Shown: in pieces, positions 5,816 through 8,733 of the stretch
Layout of the letters: each line of letters opens with the position of its first letter
How positions within the stretch are numbered: position 1 is the stretch's first letter
DNA from: Candidatus Woesearchaeota archaeon
Lineage (GTDB): Archaea; Nanobdellota; Nanobdellia; Woesearchaeales; WJKL01
Assembly: GCA_019322535.1 (NCBI GenBank)
Contig: JAHWIM010000021.1
Span: 1 to 8,733, forward strand
Direction of reading: 5' to 3'
Length of the DNA stretch: 8,733 nucleotides
Position numbers and translations under genes: made by a program
The notes under the pieces: model-generated
The model's input: the letters and a program-made list of their open reading frames with translations, nothing else
Database searches by the model: none
What the model was told of the DNA's origin: nothing

Positions 5816-5943
5816 TATTTAATCACCTTGTTTACAGCATATTCAATAACATGAGATCTATTTCTGAACTGCTTGCTTCTTATAGCATCAAATATCTTAA
5901 GCATAGTTGCCTTATCCACTGAAATACTAATTTTATGCTTCAT
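5815..5943 (-). CDS. Ribbon-helix-helix (CopG/Arc-type) DNA-binding mini-protein
   Basis: A 42-residue protein reading MKHKISISVDKATMLKIFD through FRNRSHVIEYAVNKVIK. It fits a complete ribbon-helix-helix fold: beta strand 4-9 (KISISV) that contacts DNA, helix A 11-25, the FRNRS turn (26-30), and helix B 30-42. The length is normal for CopG-type repressors, so it is not truncated. The start codon lies about 27 bases downstream of a TATA box, fitting a leaderless mRNA. The stop overlaps the next ATG as TAATG, so translation of the kinase-like protein is probably coupled to it. Autorepression through the repeats at 5946-5963 is likely by analogy with RHH antitoxins and repressors. An antitoxin role is possible but unproven; a stand-alone repressor of the kinase gene is the alternative. 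Confidence 0.85.
   Translation of the reverse strand: MKHKISISVDKATMLKIFDAIRSKQFRNRSHVIEYAVNKVIK
5822..5827 (-). promoter_or_regulatory. Ribosome binding site of the kinase-like gene
   Basis: GGTGAT on the minus strand lies inside the last codons of the ribbon-helix-helix gene, six bases before ATG 5813-5815. It decides this start and allows reinitiation after the overlapping TAATG stop. Confidence 0.7.
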
Positions 5944-5945
5944 AT

Positions 5946-5963
5946 AGTGCTACTCAGTACTAC
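5946..5963. promoter_or_regulatory. Candidate operator: two 8-bp direct repeats at the transcription start
   Basis: On the + strand AGTGCTAC (5946-5953) and AGTACTAC (5956-5963) differ at one base and start 10 bases apart, about one helical turn. They fill the space between the TATA box and the ribbon-helix-helix start codon. A third related element, TACTACTTAT on the minus strand at 6005-5996, mirrors TACTACTAAT at 5958-5967 (9 of 10 matches) across the TATA box. Ribbon-helix-helix dimers commonly bind such short repeats. Confidence 0.55.
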
Positions 5964-5966
5964 TAA

Positions 5967-5974
5967 TATATAAA
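5967..5974 (-). promoter_or_regulatory. TATA box of the ribbon-helix-helix/kinase operon
   Basis: TTTATATA on the minus strand, preceded by the purine-rich CGAAAGC as a possible BRE, is centred about 27 bases from ATG 5943. That distance fits a leaderless archaeal transcript beginning at the start codon. Confidence 0.7.
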
Positions 5975-6015
5975 GCTTTCGGTTTGTAGCCCCTAATAAG
6001 TAGTAACAAATACCA

Positions 6016-6993
6016 TTAAAAAACAATGTATGAAATACCTACTTTATCACATTCATCTGTGATTTGCTGGTTATGACGTGCTCCAAAAATCGCACAACAT
6101 TGCTTTAGTTTAAACTGTTCCATCCAATATTTTGCTTTGTGAACAGCGTCCTTGCTTCTTTGGCCCATTTTTATTGGCTCCCAGTATACTTGTAATGCGT
6201 CTTGGAATTTTGCTCCAGGAGGGTGATATGGACTTTCAACAGCATCAATATCTGGAAGCGGATATTTTAGCCCTAATTTTGCAATTCTTTCTTCCATACC
6301 CTTTCTGAATTTCTTAAGAGTTGGCTCAACTTTTTGTTTGACTTTTTCATAGATCCTCTTTTCTCTAACTCCACCATCTTCTGCATAGATCCTCTTTTCT
6401 GTTAAGATACAGCTAAGCCTAACATACATTGTGGTTAGCTTATCCAATTTTGACAAAGGGTCGCTTATCCTGCGAGTCTCTTCATCAGCCAATCCTGTTA
6501 CAATATATCTATCATCAAAACAAAATTGCTTGACAGGATCTATTTCAAGAAATTCATCTAAAGTTGTGATTTTTCTAGGTTTTCTGTCCTGGTCCTCAGC
6601 AGAGTTTTTTTCAAGAGGATGAATTATCCCTGTATCTCTGAGCATACTAAAATATTCAAGCGCAGTTTCTTTAGTACTAATACCAACATGACCTTCAAGC
6701 CCAATTAGATTTGCCCCAAAATATTGATTTAGGCTTTTAATTGTTTCACAATGTATTGAATGAACTTTTGAATTATGCACATCTCTAAGTAAATATAGCA
6801 GCATAGGTCCGTTCTGCTTTGCTCTTATTACGCTAAGTATTCTATCATTAGCATAACTTGCAACAGCATCTACATCATCGATAGAAGGAATTGGTCTTGT
6901 ACAGTATCTTACTGCAGCTACACCACCCACTGTAACAGCTGCTCCTCCGACTGCAGCTTTTCCAAGGAATGATCTTCTTGTTATTTCTGTCAT
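6016..6993 (-). CDS. Tat-exported protein with His/Glu motifs, TIKI/ChaN-like (tentative)
   Basis: A 325-residue protein. The N terminus TRRSFLGKAAVGGAAVTVGG is a twin-arginine signal (R6-R7), so the folded protein should be exported through Tat. C31 lies in VRYC, a poor lipobox, so it is more likely released or held by an uncleaved helix. Motifs in the mature part are LLRDVHNSKVHSIH (D71, H73, H78, H81), LIGLEGH (E100, H102), VTGLADEET (about 165-173) and, near the end, IFGARHNQQI (H307). An N-terminal DxH with EG and a C-terminal GxxH recall the TIKI/TraB/ChaN/EreA group of metal-dependent hydrolases; that assignment is inference. The gene overlaps its upstream paralogue by ATGA. Two EKRIY repeats occur at about residues 199 and 211. 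A T6 run overlaps the stop. Confidence 0.72.
   Translation of the reverse strand: MTEITRRSFLGKAAVGGAAVTVGGVAAVRYCTRPIPSIDDVDAVASYANDRILSVIRAKQNGPMLLYLLRDVHNSKVHSIHCETIKSLNQYFGANLIGLEGHVGISTKETALEYFSMLRDTGIIHPLEKNSAEDQDRKPRKITTLDEFLEIDPVKQFCFDDRYIVTGLADEETRRISDPLSKLDKLTTMYVRLSCILTEKRIYAEDGGVREKRIYEKVKQKVEPTLKKFRKGMEERIAKLGLKYPLPDIDAVESPYHPPGAKFQDALQVYWEPIKMGQRSKDAVHKAKYWMEQFKLKQCCAIFGARHNQQITDECDKVGISYIVF
6018..6023 (-). terminator. Possible T-tract terminator of the Tat-protein operon
   Basis: Six T on the minus strand overlap the TAA stop of the last gene. The promoter of the next minus-strand operon begins about 45 bases further on, so termination here would separate the two units. There is no hairpin; evidence is weak. 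Confidence 0.3.
6348..6400. repeat. 17-bp direct repeat within the gene at 6016-6993
   Basis: CATAGATCCTCTTTTCT occurs at 6348-6364 and 6384-6400, 36 bases (12 codons) apart, so the reading frame is kept. It encodes the repeated EKRIY motif with one more codon. The sequence between the copies is not repeated. Confidence 0.6.
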
Positions 6994-8165
6994 TTTCCTT
7001 CAGCTTTTTTTGATTCTAATTCATCAAGTTTTTTCAAAAGAGCTTCTAATTTTTGATCAACTTCTTTTTCTGCTTCACTTCTGATTACCAAATAAGAGAC
7101 CTTTCTTGCATCAAGTGCCTCTTTAATCTGATTAAGATGAGCCAGACCATACACAAGTGCTCCTTGGTCTGCTGCTCTTTTATTCATTTCATCAACCATG
7201 ATTCTTGCAGCATCTTCGCTTCTAACATTTAATTTAACATAGTCCTCAGCTTTTTCAATAGCTTTACCAAATAGAGTATCTGTTTCTGAAGAAGCATCTC
7301 TAATACCTTCGTTATAATCCGGAAGATCAAATTCTAATCCTTTTCTTAAATCATCCATCTTAGCTCTTATTTCTTTCAAAGCAGGTGATCTATCTTCTAA
7401 GTCTTTTGCATGCAATTTTTTTGCTTCTTCTAATGCTTGGAATTGTCTCTCATTTTCTGCTCTTTCTTCAGGCAGTTCTCCTTCATCAATCTCTCTAATC
7501 CTTGTTCCATCTTGGTAGGATTTTAATCTTCTTTCCAAATCTTTAATGCCTTTTTCATCTTCATAAAGAGGTTTTGCAACTTCAAAATAAGTTCTATACC
7601 AGAATTTAAGAGAAAAAATCTTTACACTCTTTTCTGTTGTAGCATCATCCTCAAGTCCAACAAGAGTTATACCATCATTGTCGAATGCTAATTTGCTTAA
7701 TGGAGATACTTGAATAAAATCATAAGGAGTTTTTACTACCTTAACATCTTTACCTGAACCTCTTGCCTCATTCTCTGCTAATTGATGAATTCCTCCTTTC
7801 TCTTGTATTAGCTCTTTAACCTCTTCTGCAATAGTTTTAGTTGTCACTTCTCCTTCATTATATCCTTCTCTTCCTGCAAGATCAAGACCCATTAATTCAT
7901 TTAATCTTCTAATATACCATAAGTGTTTGGCATGCTCAGATGTGCAATGAACATCAGGAAATACATATACTAATTTTCCTCCATTATCTTTAAAATCAGA
8001 AATATCTAATTGAGGCAAATTTGTTTTAAGGTATTTTGCAACTTCTGCAACATTATCATATGATGGAGCTCTTTCTTCTTTTTCAGAACAACCTAATACA
8101 GTAATTCCTGCAGCACCATACGCTGCTTTTGCTAGAAATCCACGTCTGCCCATCTCTGTTGCCAT
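6990..8165 (-). CDS. Tat-exported lipoprotein with His/Glu motifs, paralogue of the next gene
   Basis: A 391-residue protein. Its N terminus GRRGFLAKAAYGAAGITVLGC has a twin-arginine motif (R7-R8) and a lipobox ending in C26, which predicts a membrane-anchored Tat lipoprotein facing outside. The motif set matches the downstream gene at the same residue numbers: YVFPDVHCTSEHAKH (D71, H73, H78, H81), GREG (E100), then LVGLEDDAT (about 168-175) and VYGLAHLNQI (H343). A charged helical insert at about 195-280 and a C-terminal coiled coil (363-391) account for its greater length. Function is unknown; resemblance to TIKI/TraB/ChaN/EreA hydrolases is tentative. GGTGA (8172-8176) lies seven bases before the ATG, in the end of the upstream gene, whose stop is two bases away. 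It overlaps the next gene by ATGA. Confidence 0.75.
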   Translation of the reverse strand: MATEMGRRGFLAKAAYGAAGITVLGCSEKEERAPSYDNVAEVAKYLKTNLPQLDISDFKDNGGKLVYVFPDVHCTSEHAKHLWYIRRLNELMGLDLAGREGYNEGEVTTKTIAEEVKELIQEKGGIHQLAENEARGSGKDVKVVKTPYDFIQVSPLSKLAFDNDGITLVGLEDDATTEKSVKIFSLKFWYRTYFEVAKPLYEDEKGIKDLERRLKSYQDGTRIREIDEGELPEERAENERQFQALEEAKKLHAKDLEDRSPALKEIRAKMDDLRKGLEFDLPDYNEGIRDASSETDTLFGKAIEKAEDYVKLNVRSEDAARIMVDEMNKRAADQGALVYGLAHLNQIKEALDARKVSYLVIRSEAEKEVDQKLEALLKKLDELESKKAEGK

Positions 8166-8167
8166 TT

Positions 8168-8733
8168 TTATTCACCTTGTAAAAGTTTTTTTGCACCCTT
8201 ATGAAAGTGATTTACATAAAAAATTGCACCAGGTAAGTTAGCTGTAGTTGTAGTGATATATTCAACACCCCTACCTTTTTTTCTCTTGAACTGGAATACA
8301 GCATCTCTATACCAAACAGATATTCCTAGAGGTCCACCTCTAACTTTTATGCCCATTCTTTTTGCTAGTCTTGGCCTATCTATGTATTTGCTATCTTCCC
8401 AATTTTTTTTATTTACCCAGGCTTTCACAACCTGATTAATAGCAAAATCCCTAGCCATTTTCTTCAGTGTAATTGCCTTTGTAGGATGAAGATAAAATGG
8501 AGAATCATGTGATAATTTTACATAAGATCCGCCAGGCATAAATATTGCAGAATCTATCTCATTGACACATGAATATAAAGCAGTATATATGAGCCTTTTC
8601 ATTACTATTTCTCTTTGTGAAGTTGGGATGTAAGTCTTGTCAAGAGTTTTTTCAAGACCTTTAGCGTCTATCCATTCTAAAAAAATTTCAGAAGGTAGAT
8701 TGTACTTTCCTAAAATTCCTTGATGTAACTTAC
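8168..8733 (-). CDS. Uncharacterised protein, 5' end beyond the window
   Basis: The frame is open from the right edge to TAA 8168-8170, 187 codons. A Met codon exists at 8600-8602, but the 43 codons before it have no stop and read as protein (GILGKYNLPSEIFLEWIDAK). No ribosome site precedes that Met, so the true start is probably outside the window. The first half looks helical (REIVMKRLIYTALYSCVNEID). The last part is beta-like and basic (LGISVWYRDAVFQFKRKKGRG, then TTTTANLPGAIFYVNHFHKG). The visible part has no membrane segment or known motif, and I recognise no family. It ends two bases before the Tat lipoprotein gene, so it probably shares its transcript and perhaps its pathway. Confidence 0.65.
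   Translation of the reverse strand, partial: KLHQGILGKYNLPSEIFLEWIDAKGLEKTLDKTYIPTSQREIVMKRLIYTALYSCVNEIDSAIFMPGGSYVKLSHDSPFYLHPTKAITLKKMARDFAINQVVKAWVNKKNWEDSKYIDRPRLAKRMGIKVRGGPLGISVWYRDAVFQFKRKKGRGVEYITTTTANLPGAIFYVNHFHKGAKKLLQGE

Noticed and set aside
6431..6622. + strand frame inside the shorter Tat gene
   Set aside because: Antisense to a gene with a clear Tat signal and conserved motifs.
1..8733. CRISPR array, tRNA, rRNA or insertion sequence
   Set aside because: No regularly spaced repeats, no cloverleaf or rRNA-like stretch, and no transposase-like protein was seen on either strand.

Overview
The window looks like chromosomal DNA from a small AT-rich archaeon. Three things point there: promoters have a TATA box about 26 nt before the start codon (leaderless transcripts), internal genes use GGTGA-type ribosome binding sites, and position 3592 encodes the archaeal AbrB-PhoU regulator type. 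The protein mix (holin-like mini-proteins, DUF1801, many unknowns) would suit a DPANN/Woesearchaeota-like genome, but that placement is an inference. No rRNA, tRNA, CRISPR array, transposase or integrase was seen. No stretch above 300 bases lacks a gene; the longest gap is the 200-base divergent promoter region 3392-3591.

Left block, + strand (1-2101): the 3' end of an arginyl-tRNA synthetase gene, interrupted by one in-frame TAA at 258-260, leads a tight operon. It continues with three two-helix membrane mini-proteins (506, 723, 974), a DUF1801 protein (1248) and a four-helix membrane protein with a duplicated CxHC-x6-C motif (1595). Spacing is a few bases or ATGA overlaps.

Middle block: a two-gene minus-strand operon (3391 down to 2136) encodes an unknown soluble acidic protein and an alpha-helical repeat protein. 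It is divergent from a leaderless AbrB-PhoU regulator on the + strand (3592-4506). The shared intergenic region holds several palindromes and direct repeats.

Right block, minus strand: a 42-residue ribbon-helix-helix protein (5815-5943) overlaps by TAATG an APH-like kinase-fold protein (4526-5815). The pair has its own leaderless promoter with a repeated 8-bp element between the TATA box and the start, an architecture that recalls toxin-antitoxin modules. Upstream lies a second minus-strand operon: an unknown protein running off the right edge, then two tandem Tat-signal proteins (8165-6990 and 6993-6016). The two share D-V-H, H, H, E-G and GxxHxxQI motifs at matching positions, one looks like a lipoprotein, and the pattern recalls the TIKI/TraB/ChaN/EreA hydrolase group.

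The most noteworthy items are the RHH-kinase module with its candidate operator, the duplicated exported histidine-motif proteins, and the single-codon break in argS.
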